A DNA stretch of 64,000 nucleotides from an uncultured Spartobacteria bacterium (GCA_903901425.1 CAIURC010000195.1:1-64000); one strand, 5' to 3'; numbered from the stretch's first letter, positions 1 through 9,670 are shown. Made by a program: numbers and translations. Notes: a model not told the origin generated them from the letters alone.

Positions 1-3000
1 CACGTTCAGCCCGTTTACCCGGCCAACGTTCGCAATCTCACCCGCCAAGCCCCCCCCCGAAATCCGCAGTTCCACCGGCACAAGATCCGGCACGGTATCC
101 GTGACAACGCTGTTCACAGGCCGCTCCGGCCCGAACACCCCGTACGGATTCGCCGGCACCGGCACTGTCCGGGTCGGCACACCCGGCGCCACGTACTTCG
201 ATCCCACCAGCTCCACCGTAATCCCCTCTGGCCACCCCGCCGCATACGGCGCCGCCAGCCCGGCAGGACGGTACCATTCCAGCTCCGGCGCGGACACATC
301 GCTAGCCGCCTGCTGGTCGTCGAACCCGACCGTTCCATTCACAAATCCGCGGTTCCCGTACAGGTGCAGGTACAGGGGCAGCGTCCCGTCCGGGGCAAGC
401 CGGTTGCTGTAACTCACGGTCGTGCCGTCCGCCAGCACGCCGGTCAGCGTCACCGTGCCCGCAGGCGCCACCGTCATCCGCGCGTAACCCGCCGCCTGCG
501 GATACCCGGTCCGGGCAAGGCCACGGTTCGTCTCCAGGCCCTCATCCACGAGCGGTTCGAAAAGCACCGTGTATTTCCCGTTCTCAGACGCCGGATCCAG
601 GATGTCCACGGGCACACGTTCCATCCCGGCGGGAAGCACTCTGGCCGCACTGTACACCGCCTTCTGAGCCTCCACCGTGGCCAGTTCCACCGTTCCGTCC
701 GCAAAAGACAACTCGCCCACCAGCAGCGCCGGATCCCCCTCGCGCACCCGCAACGACAGCGACCCGAGCTCTGTTGCCACACGGCCCACCATTTTCCGCA
801 CCGCAAACCGCGCCTGTTTCCCGTCAAAAAGCACCGAGCCATCCCGCATCACCATCCCCTTGAACCCGGCCACCACGCCGCCCGTGCTGAGTTTGCCACT
901 CACCGCCCCACCCGCCGACACCGTGGCCGTCAACAGCCCACGTCCACGGCTCACCCCGAACGCCTCCGCGATTCCGGGCGACAACGGGTATCCCTCCACC
1001 AGCTCCGCCACGGTCGTCTCCGGCCGCAGCAGGCCGTCGTACGTCCCGGCGAACTCCGGACGGACATGCGAAAACTTGAACACCCGCACCAGCTCCGTCG
1101 AAGCGTTCCCGCGCGCATCCCAGGCCCGGATTTTGAGCGTGTTCGATCCCTGTTCCGGCACCAGCGCCAGCATCCAGCCCACTGTGTTCCCGCCCGCCGG
1201 TGACGCCAGTTCCGCCTCCTCCGCCGGGCCGTCGTTCAGCTTCACCTCCACACGCGCCACCTCGCTCGTGTCCGTCGCCGTCCCCTTCACCAACACGCTT
1301 CCGCCACTCACCGTCACCCCTGAGCCGGGCGATTCCACCGCCAGCACCGGCCCCGAGGTGTCTGAACCCAAAAGTTTCACCGTCACCACCGAAGTCCGGC
1401 CGATCAGCACCCCGCCCGACGCAGCCTGCAGCTTCAGCACCACCGTCTCGCCCAGGGCCCCGAGTTGCGCCCCCTCGGGAATCCGGAGTTCAAAGCTCTT
1501 CGCCCCCAGTTCGCCGTCCCCCCAGCCCAGCGCCACCGCCTCCTCCGGCAGCGTGTAATCCTCTCCCAAAACCGCGGTGCCGCCCGCGACCGCCACCTGC
1601 ACCCCCACCGGGCCCGCACCTCCCAGAATCCTTTGCACCGTGATGGGCACCACCGTGTCGCCCTCCACGGCCTTTGCCGCCTGCACCGACGCCGAGCCGA
1701 ACACCACCGTCCCGGGCAACGCAACAGGACGCACCGTCACCGTGCTCGACAGGATCCCGCCCGGCAGTGCCCCACCCGAAAGGTTCTGGAGCCGGAACTG
1801 CAGCGTCTTGCCCGACACGGGCACCGCCGCCCCCGCTTTGAACAAAACAGGCACACTCTTTTCCCCGGAATCGCCGTCCGCCCATTCCAGCACCACGGGC
1901 CGGTCGACCACGTAATCGGTGGCCAGGGCCGTTCCACCCGAAACCGCTACCTCCGCCCGGACCGCCCCCGAGGTTCCATGGAGCCGGCGCACCACCAGTT
2001 CCACCGAAAGATCGCCCGTGTCCGGCTTTACCCGCTCCAGCGAGGCCGCCCCGAACTGCAGCACGCCCGGGTTCCGCGCCGTCAGCGCCACGGTCGTCGT
2101 CCCGGTTCCGCCCAGCTGCGCGCCGACGGGATCCTGCAGGGTCAGCCGCAGGGTTTCGCCCGCCTCGGCCACGGTGCGTCCCGCCCGCAGCACCACCACA
2201 AACGTCTTCTCCGACAGGTCGCCCGACGCCCAGCGCAGCACCGGCGAGTCGGGCAGGGAATAATCCCCGGGCTGCAGCGTGTCCGAGGACGCCGCCACCC
2301 GCACCTCCACCGCCTTCGCACCGTCCGCAAGACGCTGCACGGTGACCGGCACCAGCAGTTCGCCCGGCCCCTTGGCGCCCGGATACACGGACGAACCGAA
2401 ACCGACCCGGGCCGCCTCTGGCACCTCCAGAACTGCAGCCGCGCTTACCACGCTCCCCGCGGCATTCGTCACCACCACGCTGTAGCTACCCACATCCGAG
2501 TCCGCCACGGAAGCAATCGCATGAGTGGGTCCTGTAGCTCCAGCGATGTCTACCCCACCCTTCCGCCACTGGTAACTGAGCGGACCCGTCCCCGTTGCCG
2601 TCACGCTGAAACTCACCGGGGAACCGGGAAGCACCAAGGCTCCCACGGGCTGCGAGGTGATCGCAGGCGCAGCCGTCAACGCCGCGCCGTTGCTCACCAC
2701 CGATCCCACCACGTTCGTCACCACACACGTGTATGTCCCCGAATGGCCGGGGGTCACCGACCCGATTGAATAGGTTGTCGAGGTCGACCCCGCAATGTTC
2801 ACTCCGTCCAATCTCCACTGGTAGCTCAATGTGCCCGTCCCCGTCGCCGCCACCGCAAAACTCACCCCCGCCCCTTGCAGCACTCCTCGGCTCAAAGGCT
2901 GCGCCGTAATCACCACCGGGTCGTTCACCGACAGCACCGCCCCCGCACTCGACACCGAACCCAGCGCATTCGACACCACCACCGAGTAAATCCCCTCGTC

Positions 3001-5376
3001 CCCCTCCGCCGCGGCGGCAATCGTATAGCTGGACCCGGTTGCACCGGGGATGTCCGTGGGCCCCTTGCGCCATCGGTACGTAACCGGACCTGTCCCGGTA
3101 GCCAACACGCTGAAACTTGCCGATGCACCCGGGTTCACCGTCCGGTTCACGGGTTGCACCGTGATCCCGGCCGGGTCATTCACGCTTAGAACCGCAGTCA
3201 CACTGGTCGTGCTCCCATCCACACTCGTCACCACCACCGAATACCCGCCCTCGTCTGATTCCGTCACCGCAGCAATCGTGTACGTCGAACCCGTTGCGCC
3301 TGGGATCACCACGCCCCCCTTGCGCCACTGGTAGGTCAGAGCGCCGCTGCCCACCGCCGCCACGCTGAAACTCGCCGTGCCCCCAGGATTCAATGTCACA
3401 CTGGAGGGCTGCGAGGTGATCGTCACCGGGTCGTTCACGCTCAAAAAAGCCGCGGCACTGACCACGCTGGAAGCGATGTTCGTCACCAGCACCGAGTATT
3501 CCCCCTCGTCTGCCTCCACCGCCGAAGAAACCGTGTACGTCGCCCCGGTAGCACCCACGATCGCCACCGAGCCCTTCCGCCACTGGTAACTGAACGGCCC
3601 CGTGCCCGTCGCCGTCACGCTGAAGGTCGCCAGTTCGCCGGGATTGACCGTCGCACCCAGCGGCTGCGCCGTGATGACCACCGGATCGTTCACACTCAGC
3701 ACGGCAACGGAACTCGTCACGGTCCCCGCTAGGTTACTGACCACCACATCGTAACTCCCCTCGTGCGATTCCGTCACCGGGTTCATCGTGTACGTTGAAT
3801 TTGTGGCGCCCGGAACCGCCACCCCGTTCCGACGCCACTGGTAACTAGAAGGGGAACCCGTCACACCCACGCCCAAGGTCACCGGGGTGCCGGGGTTGAC
3901 CGTCGAGCCCACGGGCTGCGAGGTGATTACGGGGGCAACCGTCAACACCGCGCCGTCGCTCACCACTGTTCCCACCACGTTCGTCACCGCGCAGGTGTAG
4001 GTCCCGGAGTGGACTGGTGTCACCGACCCGATCGAATAGGTTGCCGAGGTCGCCCCGGTGATGTTCACGCCATCCTGCCGCCACTGGTAGCTCAGCGTGC
4101 CCGTCCCGGTGGCCGTGACGCTGAAACTGGCAGAGCCCCCCTGCAGAAAGGCACGGGCCGCCGGTTGCGCCGTGATCACCACGGGGTTGTTCACATTCAA
4201 CACCACCGCGGAACTTGTCACGGTCCCCGCCAGGTTGCTGACCACCACGTCGTAACTCCCCTCATCCGACTCCGTCACCGGGTTCATCGTGTACGTTGAA
4301 CTCGTCGCACCCGGAACCGCCACTCCGTTCCGACGCCACTGGTAGAGTGGTGACGAACCAGTGGCCGTCACGCTCATACTCACCACGGTGCCGGGATTCA
4401 CCGTGGACCCCACGGGCTGCGAGGTGATCACCACAGGATCATTCACACTCAGCACCACCGTAGAACTCGTCACACTCCCCAGACTGTTGGATACCACCAC
4501 ATCGTAGCTGCCCTCATGCGACTCCGCCACCGGATTGATCGTGTACGTAGCACCCGTCGCACCAGATATATTCACCCCACCCTTCCGCCACTGATAATTC
4601 AACGGAAAACCCGCAGCCGTTACACTCAAACTTGCCGAATTCCCTGGATTCACCGTCGCATCCACAGGCTGCACCGTAATCGTCGCGCCAACCGTCAGCA
4701 CGGCACCGGTCGAAACCACTGTTCCCACCACATTCGTCACCGCGCACACGTACGTCCCGCCATGGGTGCCGCTCACCGAATCAATCGAGTATGTGGCCAC
4801 CGTGGCTCCACTGATGTTCGTCCCGTTCAGCCTCCATTGGTAACTCACCGGACCTGTCCCAGTCGCCATCACACTGAAATTCACACCCGCACCCTGCAAC
4901 ACCCCCTGACTCACCGGTTGTGCCGTAATCACCACAGGATCATTCACACTCAGCACCACCATAGAACTCGTTACACTCCCGAGGCTGTTGGATACCACCA
5001 CGTCATAATTTCCTTCGTGCGCCTCCACGACAGAATTGATTGTGTACGTGGCACCCGTGGCACCAGACACCGCAACCCCGTTCCGACGCCACTGGTAATT
5101 CAGCGACGATCCGGTAGCCGTCACACTCAAATTCACCAACGTCCCCGCATTCACCGTCGCACCCACAGGCTGCGCTGTGATCACCACAGGATCCCGGCTA
5201 TCCACCACCGTGTCTGTGGAATCCGCACTCACAATCGCGGCAACCACTGGCCCCGCGCTCAAGCACAGAGTCGCGAAAACCGCCATCCACGTCAGAAATC
5301 TTCGGCTATGGTTCAAAAACGATATACGCTCCGTCCAAACCGCTCCGCTCTCCTCTGCTGTGCTCAGGCCTCTCAT
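1..5376 (-). CDS. Giant secreted protein with 11 Ig-like repeats and Calx-beta-like domains (3' end beyond window)
   Basis: I translated this frame by hand; it stays open for 1792 codons from an ATG at 5376 to the left edge with no stop. The ATG overlaps the stop of the upstream gene as ATGA, which suggests translational coupling. Order seen: an N-terminal stretch with a hydrophobic signal segment (about residues 28-50); 11 Ig-like domains of about 83 residues (roughly 5195-2410), each with a core like YQWR and a DxGxYxVVVSN strand; three Calx-beta-like units (about 2420-1370, with motifs such as DGDxxEK); one bacterial Ig-type domain (about 1365-1080); then a domain starting GTYDGLLRP near 1060. 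Such proteins are usually exported and work as adhesins or surface layers; the exact role is inferred. The C-terminus, where a sorting or anchor signal would lie, is outside the window. Coding and frame are certain; function is open. Confidence 0.9.
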   Translation of the reverse strand, partial: MRGLSTAEESGAVWTERISFLNHSRRFLTWMAVFATLCLSAGPVVAAIVSADSTDTVVDSRDPVVITAQPVGATVNAGTLVNLSVTATGSSLNYQWRRNGVAVSGATGATYTINSVVEAHEGNYDVVVSNSLGSVTSSMVVLSVNDPVVITAQPVSQGVLQGAGVNFSVMATGTGPVSYQWRLNGTNISGATVATYSIDSVSGTHGGTYVCAVTNVVGTVVSTGAVLTVGATITVQPVDATVNPGNSASLSVTAAGFPLNYQWRKGGVNISGATGATYTINPVAESHEGSYDVVVSNSLGSVTSSTVVLSVNDPVVITSQPVGSTVNPGTVVSMSVTATGSSPLYQWRRNGVAVPGATSSTYTMNPVTESDEGSYDVVVSNLAGTVTSSAVVLNVNNPVVITAQPAARAFLQGGSASFSVTATGTGTLSYQWRQDGVNITGATSATYSIGSVTPVHSGTYTCAVTNVVGTVVSDGAVLTVAPVITSQPVGSTVNPGTPVTLGVGVTGSPSSYQWRRNGVAVPGATNSTYTMNPVTESHEGSYDVVVSNLAGTVTSSVAVLSVNDPVVITAQPLGATVNPGELATFSVTATGTGPFSYQWRKGSVAIVGATGATYTVSSAVEADEGEYSVLVTNIASSVVSAAAFLSVNDPVTITSQPSSVTLNPGGTASFSVAAVGSGALTYQWRKGGVVIPGATGSTYTIAAVTESDEGGYSVVVTSVDGSTTSVTAVLSVNDPAGITVQPVNRTVNPGASASFSVLATGTGPVTYRWRKGPTDIPGATGSSYTIAAAAEGDEGIYSVVVSNALGSVSSAGAVLSVNDPVVITAQPLSRGVLQGAGVSFAVAATGTGTLSYQWRLDGVNIAGSTSTTYSIGSVTPGHSGTYTCVVTNVVGSVVSNGAALTAAPAITSQPVGALVLPGSPVSFSVTATGTGPLSYQWRKGGVDIAGATGPTHAIASVADSDVGSYSVVVTNAAGSVVSAAAVLEVPEAARVGFGSSVYPGAKGPGELLVPVTVQRLADGAKAVEVRVAASSDTLQPGDYSLPDSPVLRWASGDLSEKTFVVVLRAGRTVAEAGETLRLTLQDPVGAQLGGTGTTTVALTARNPGVLQFGAASLERVKPDTGDLSVELVVRRLHGTSGAVRAEVAVSGGTALATDYVVDRPVVLEWADGDSGEKSVPVLFKAGAAVPVSGKTLQFRLQNLSGGALPGGILSSTVTVRPVALPGTVVFGSASVQAAKAVEGDTVVPITVQRILGGAGPVGVQVAVAGGTAVLGEDYTLPEEAVALGWGDGELGAKSFELRIPEGAQLGALGETVVLKLQAASGGVLIGRTSVVTVKLLGSDTSGPVLAVESPGSGVTVSGGSVLVKGTATDTSEVARVEVKLNDGPAEEAELASPAGGNTVGWMLALVPEQGSNTLKIRAWDARGNASTELVRVFKFSHVRPEFAGTYDGLLRPETTVAELVEGYPLSPGIAEAFGVSRGRGLLTATVSAGGAVSGKLSTGGVVAGFKGMVMRDGSVLFDGKQARFAVRKMVGRVATELGSLSLRVREGDPALLVGELSFADGTVELATVEAQKAVYSAARVLPAGMERVPVDILDPASENGKYTVLFEPLVDEGLETNRGLARTGYPQAAGYARMTVAPAGTVTLTGVLADGTTVSYSNRLAPDGTLPLYLHLYGNRGFVNGTVGFDDQQAASDVSAPELEWYRPAGLAAPYAAGWPEGITVELVGSKYVAPGVPTRTVPVPANPYGVFGPERPVNSVVTDTVPDLVPVELRISGGGLAGEIANVGRVNGLNV

Positions 5377-6461
5377 GGAACTGAACTCAGAGCCAGCCGG
5401 AACCCCACGTTGAAGCCGGGGTAGGCCGGGTCGGGGTAGTCGTCCAGGTACCCCACCAAGCAGGCGTCCGCGAGGCTGTACCAGCCCCCGCCACGGATCA
5501 CCCGGGGCGGCAGCCAGTAGATACCAAAGCACCACTCCCACACGTTGCCGCTCATGTCGTAAGTCCCCAGCTCATTCGCTGCCTTCGTTCCCACCACATG
5601 CGTTGCAGAGCCAGAGTTGTCGTAATACCACGCCACCGCATTCACATCATTGCTCCCGCTGTGCGCGTACCCATGAGTCTGTGTCCCACCACGCGCAGCC
5701 CATTCCCACTCCTTCTCGCTCGGCAACCGGTACCCGTTCGCCGCCCCATTCACCACAGGAACCCGATCTCCAGTCCGATACACAGCCCCATTGGACAGCT
5801 TGTACACAGGCGTCTTCCCCTCCTTCTGACTACGCGCGTTGCACCACTTCACCGCCTGATACCAAGTCACATCTATCACGGGATAATTGCTCCCACTCCC
5901 CGCACCCACACTCCCAATGTCATACCCATTGGACGCTGCCCACGTACGTACCGTCTGAAACTCACCCCACTGCACCTCATACTTCCCAATATAAAACGTG
6001 CTCACAGACAATGCTCCCAACGGGGATGTAGATGGCAGTGTGCCTCCATCCACCTTGATAAACGGTTCCTCCACCGACACCCGGAAGCGCGTCTGCGTCG
6101 AATACTGCCCGTTCCAATCCACACCTGCATCCCAAGTGATTCGAAGGTTCCTTCCAGGTGTCACTGAGTCTCCCACCGCGCCCGTGGCCGAAGTCACAGG
6201 TACATTCCACGTCGCCCCTCCATCCGGCGACACCTGCAAACCGACCGCGAGCGACATAGTCGCCCCCGCCACATCGTAATCGATATCGACCAACTTTGTC
6301 CCGGCACGCTGGGCCGCGCGCACGTTGCTTATGGTTATCTCCGATGATGCAGACCCCGTTAGGATTAAAAACAAACCACTGAAAACAAGAAGAAAACAAT
6401 TCCAGCAGGAAGCTCCTGCTTTCCCTCCAAGACTTTGATTTAGGTGTGAGGCGGCAAACAT
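5373..6461 (-). CDS. Secreted SUMF1/formylglycine-generating-enzyme-fold protein
   Basis: 362 residues. Residues 15-40 are a hydrophobic signal peptide. An N-terminal beta-rich stretch (about 40-135, with VDIDYDV and a DGGATWN motif) precedes a SUMF1-type domain: FYIGKYEVQWGEF, VIDVTWYQAVKWCNARS, YRLPSEKEWEWAARGG, DMSGNVWEW, RVIRGGGW and a closing NVGFRLA. True formylglycine-generating enzymes carry a cysteine pair near the C-terminus. Here the segment between RGGGW and GFRLA has only one cysteine, so a structural or carbohydrate/protein-binding role is more likely than sulfatase activation (inference). It lies 5 bases after the TIR-like gene and overlaps the giant Ig-repeat gene by ATGA, so the three probably form one transcript. 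Confidence 0.9.
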   Translation of the reverse strand: MFAASHLNQSLGGKAGASCWNCFLLVFSGLFLILTGSASSEITISNVRAAQRAGTKLVDIDYDVAGATMSLAVGLQVSPDGGATWNVPVTSATGAVGDSVTPGRNLRITWDAGVDWNGQYSTQTRFRVSVEEPFIKVDGGTLPSTSPLGALSVSTFYIGKYEVQWGEFQTVRTWAASNGYDIGSVGAGSGSNYPVIDVTWYQAVKWCNARSQKEGKTPVYKLSNGAVYRTGDRVPVVNGAANGYRLPSEKEWEWAARGGTQTHGYAHSGSNDVNAVAWYYDNSGSATHVVGTKAANELGTYDMSGNVWEWCFGIYWLPPRVIRGGGWYSLADACLVGYLDDYPDPAYPGFNVGFRLALSSVP

Positions 6462-6466
6462 TACCT

Positions 6467-7102
6467 TTAGATCTCGCCTCCATCCTCCTCTTCAAACTGT
6501 GCACCGCCTGTGTCTTTCCACATCCCGCGCACACGGGCGTCCTCGATAATCCTGGTTTTCAGTGCAGCGCGAAATCCCGGATAATCACGCAGAGAATATC
6601 CAAGCTTCGCCTTTAAATTCGCCTTGTACCGGGTGAAGAAAAATCCGCCGATGTCCGATGGAGCATCGTGTATTGGCTCGTCCTTTTCGCCACCTGCCTC
6701 CTGAAAAACAAAAACGCGGCCCGAGTAAGGCCCTTTAAAAGCCAGAGCCATTCCCAACTCCAGCATCACATTGGGATTCTGCTCTGTAATGTCGAACATC
6801 ACGACGTCCGACTTTTCGCAACGGTCAATTAGACTCGGAAGCAGCATCGCGCCATGCAGAGCCCGCATTCTGGAAACACGCACCGAAAGCGGATGCGCCG
6901 CCTTCTTCTTGCTTGCCTCCCGAACCACGGATTCTACCACTCCCATCACGGTCTCCTTCAGAAAATGCCACCGCTTATCAGCAGCGGGATGCACATCCTT
7001 TTTCCACTCGTATCCCACCCGGATCGTGACCGGTGGATTTTCTGGGCGGGTATCGTCCGAATCACCGTCGATTGCAGACACAGTGCTTTTTGCCTTTTTC
7101 AT
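6467..7102 (-). CDS. TIR / nucleoside 2-deoxyribosyltransferase-like protein
   Basis: 211 residues with no signal peptide, so cytosolic. The core reads SDVVMFDIT (Asp104) followed by QNPNVMLELGMA (Asn109-Pro-Asn111, Glu115). This is the DxT...NPNVxxELG pattern shared by nucleoside deoxyribosyltransferases and the TIR-like NAD-processing proteins of bacterial immunity; the Glu is the usual catalytic residue. The N-terminal 25 residues are polar and the last 12 strongly acidic. It is the first gene of a minus-strand trio with the SUMF1-fold and giant Ig-repeat genes. The family assignment rests on the motif only. Which nucleotide it binds or cleaves, and whether it is a defence effector, are unknown. 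Confidence 0.75.
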   Translation of the reverse strand: MKKAKSTVSAIDGDSDDTRPENPPVTIRVGYEWKKDVHPAADKRWHFLKETVMGVVESVVREASKKKAAHPLSVRVSRMRALHGAMLLPSLIDRCEKSDVVMFDITEQNPNVMLELGMALAFKGPYSGRVFVFQEAGGEKDEPIHDAPSDIGGFFFTRYKANLKAKLGYSLRDYPGFRAALKTRIIEDARVRGMWKDTGGAQFEEEDGGEI

Positions 7103-8701
7103 AGATGCTTGAAACCCACCGGAAAACCACGCCGGTGCGGGGCCCGTTTGGAACCTGGGGCCTTAATACACGCCGCCTTTGGGGTTGCGCTGAGTTCAGC
7201 GCCCCTCAACTCCGAGACGGAAAATGCGCACCGAAAATTTACGATTCCACCCCGCGCCCCAGATTGACACCCCTTCGGATTATACGACTGTCGGAAAAAC
7301 GTCCCTAGGCACCCCTCTTCGACCCACGACTCTCCTCTAGAATCACGAATTCCCTGTAAACGATCGACCCAATACGGCGAACCCCAGAAGGATTTGCGTG
7401 AACACGATGATGTTCTGCTCCGCGCCGCGGAACCGTTCAGAGGATGTCGAGGCAGGTCACTGCCTGCTGCCTGCTGGGTTTCGCATTTCTGAGATGGTTT
7501 GTGTGCGCAGGTTCGCCTCGGACCACCCGTTGCGGGCCGGGTACGCTGCGCTCACGGAAAGAAGCAGGCCCCGTGCCACACCGGTATCGCACCGTCCATT
7601 CCCATGGCCGTTTTTGCCATTTCCGACCGGGTCAATTCCGGACCGAGGACTGGGAGGGGCGGGACACACGACAGGTTTCCTATCCCACCTCAGGGCTGCC
7701 GGCAAGAAAGTACTCGTACACTCCGCACACTCCCCGTTCGCTGGAGCCGCTCAGCCTGTTTCAAAAAGAGGCACCGCTGGGACTGGGCACGCATTCCTCT
7801 CTCCGAGCCCTCGATTCTTACTGGACGGTGAAAACAACCGTTTCCAGTGAGGAACCCCTCGGATGTTTACTCCAATCGCTCATTCCTGCCTTGCAGCGCA
7901 TCTACGCAACCTCCAGTGCGTACAATCCGCGGCAGACTGCACTCGCTGAGAGCGCTTTTCTGACCCTGTGGTCCACGCTCGGCCGATGGCATGGCGATCT
8001 CTTTCTGGGAACTCGCTGGCCAGGGCTTCAAGAGGAGTGAAAAGCACCCGGCCCATCTGCTCAAAGCCGCCATCGCAGGAGCGCCACCCAATCAGCCACC
8101 CCCGCTTTTAGCGATTTAAGGGAGACACCCGGTGCGCCGCAGGCCAGAAAACGGCCGGACCTGATTCGCCAAACAACGCAACGGCGCCGTTGGCGATATT
8201 CCCCTTCCTCAAAGAATTCACCCGGTTTGAAACGGGCGCCCAGGAATCCGAGGGCTGACTCCTGAAAGGCGGATACACGGACTCTGCGGGGACTCTGTTT
8301 CCCGAGACCCTGCGCCGCTCGCCCCCGGGGCGGGGGCGTCCAGCGGGAACAAGGTGCTCTCCCGCAAGTGCGGCTGCGCTCAATCGTCGGCTACGACCTG
8401 GGTTTCCTCCGGGAACCCGGCTGTTCAAGGTCAAGGCTTTGTAGGGCATTCCACTCCGCTCCCGGCTCCGCCGGGCCCTCTGGCCTTGGCCAACGGCCAT
8501 GCGCCCCGGGGTTGTTGCACCCCTGGGATCCCGCGCCGATCCCCCGTGGCCCCCATCCCTCCCCGGACGGGTTCCCCCTGCTTTCCCCGGATACGCCAAG
8601 AATCCTCACCCGCAGATCCCGGAGGGATCCCAGCCTATAGTCCGCAGAGGAGCGCTGACCCGATTTCCCCTAAACGAGCAATCCTCGTTCCCTCCCTTGC
8701 A
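7103..8701. other. 1.6 kb stretch without a convincing gene
   Basis: Six frames give only overlapping, low-quality reading frames (for example plus 7398-7850 and 7444-8040) with no recognisable domain. The segment holds copy A of a dispersed repeat (7561-7659). Between about 8290 and 8660 there are many short GC palindromes, such as gcccccggggcgggggc, ccggctccgccgg and gggttgttgcacccc. I see no tRNA, transposase or clear promoter. It separates the operon at 7102 from the toxin-antitoxin locus at 8702. Confidence 0.6.
7561..7659. repeat. Dispersed intergenic repeat, copy A
   Basis: This ~100 bp block matches 16935-17040 in the same orientation. The best part, 7614-7659 against 16995-17040, is 46 bases with two mismatches that I can see. 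It includes atttccgaccgg and caattccggaccgagg. Further left, shared blocks such as gaagca and ccgtgccac are interrupted by substitutions and a length difference of about 7 bases. It lies outside any supported gene. Confidence 0.85.
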
Positions 8702-9163
8702 CTAGCCCAGCGACTCGCCCGCCAATTTCAAGGCCTCCGCGCGAAGGTCGTCGCTGATCCGGAAGTGATTTGCATCCAGCGCGTCAAGCAACGGACGCAC
8801 GTTGGCGATCACGCCTTCCTGCTTTGCTTTCAGCAGTAGCCCCACAGTGCCAGTGACGGGAACCCCAAGGCGCTGGGCCACTTCACGAGCCTTTCGGTCA
8901 TCAACGATGATGCGCAGACCCTTCCCATAGGCCAGCGCAATGGCTTCTGACTCTCCTGGATCAACCAGCAGTCGCAGCGCAGCCACCATGCCCGCATCGC
9001 GGGGCTGTTCCACGTTCATCCAGACTGGCCGCGAACCAAACTCGCGATTGACCGCCTGCGGCGCAAAAATGGGATCAAGCAGTGCAGGCAGCAGATCCAG
9101 TCGTCCAATGCGCTCCAGCCCGATTCAACAGGCGCTGTCCACGACAGCGGCTATCTTTACCAT
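8702..9163 (-). pseudogene. DUF3368 PIN-like toxin gene with a nonsense codon
   Basis: Reading from an ATG at 9163, the frame gives MVKIAAVVDSAC, then TGA at 9127-9125, then IGLERIGRLDLLPALL and the rest of a DUF3368 protein through to 8702. Family members have a hydrophobic residue, normally Leu, where the stop sits (consensus like DxSPLIALAKIG), so a single change from TTA would make the TGA. Ignoring it, the length (153 codons) is normal for the family. Downstream motifs match: PGESEAIALA, IVDDRKAREVAQRLG, GTVGLLLKAKQ and the C-terminal HFRISDDL. The only intact piece is an internal ATG frame (9019-8702, 105 aa) lacking the first PIN acidic residue (Asp9). The ATG overlaps the antitoxin stop by 7 bases. 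Confidence 0.85.
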
Positions 9164-9363
9164 GCGAGCTCTTGGGAAAGCTCACTGGCGGGATAGTCCG
9201 CCACCGGGATGCCATACTGGCCCAGCACATCCATGAATGCGCGTTTCGAGTAGCCCGCGACTTCAGCGGCCTGCCCGAGTGAAAGACGTCCAAGCTCAAA
9301 AAACTTCAACGCCATCATCAATCGCCCCTTCACCGCACTTACGAAAGGCGGCAGAGTGGTCAT
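9157..9363 (-). CDS. UPF0175 family antitoxin
   Basis: 68 residues from the ATG at 9363. The open frame extends upstream to 9600, but that part is Pro/Ser-rich with no family similarity, so I chose the internal start. The recognisable UPF0175 core is FELGRLSLGQAAEVAGYS, then FMDVLGQYGIPV, then a short acidic tail: a small helix-turn-helix-like protein that pairs with DUF3368 PIN toxins. The stop overlaps the toxin start by 7 bases, the usual arrangement. With the partner toxin broken by a stop codon, this antitoxin may be an orphan. Confidence 0.85.
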   Translation of the reverse strand: MTTLPPFVSAVKGRLMMALKFFELGRLSLGQAAEVAGYSKRAFMDVLGQYGIPVADYPASELSQELAW

Positions 9364-9670
9364 GAGTTGTTCAGGCTGGCCTGGCTCCTCCTTGGTCCTT
9401 GAGGGGTTGGTTGCAGGAGGCAAGCTTTCCGCTTTTCCGGGTTGGCTGGAGCCCCCGGTGCGCCTGCCCTGGGTGCCCCGCTCCCTGGGGCAACCAAACA
9501 CAGCATTGTTTTTGTCTTTTGCTTCGCTCTGAGGCGGGTTGAGCGCGACGCGGCGTGACAAAGGCTTTACAATCGGACGGACTTTTGATTCAGCGTACAT
9601 GGCCCCCTGCCTCCCCCCTGAATCAACGAGGCTTTGTTCGGTCCTCCGTTAACCCAAACCTGAGCAACAG
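9364..9670. other. Divergent intergenic region
   Basis: 307 bases between the minus-strand antitoxin start and the plus-strand kinase start. The minus frame stays open through most of it, but the composition looks like chance. Promoters for both genes should lie here; I see no box pair clear enough to annotate. Confidence 0.5.

Noticed and set aside
2410-5200. Regular DNA repeat as a CRISPR or satellite array
   Set aside because: The ~250-base periodicity is fully explained by Ig-like protein domains in one open frame.
5373-6461. True formylglycine-generating enzyme
   Set aside because: Only one Cys in the C-terminal segment where the active pair is expected, and no sulfatase gene nearby.
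7444-8040. 198-codon plus-strand open frame
   Set aside because: It crosses the dispersed repeat, has no family pattern, and overlaps other equally long frames; probably chance in GC-rich DNA.
9125-9127. TGA in the DUF3368 gene as a selenocysteine codon
   Set aside because: It stands at a conserved Leu position, not a Cys or redox site, and no selenocysteine machinery is in view; a nonsense mutation is simpler.
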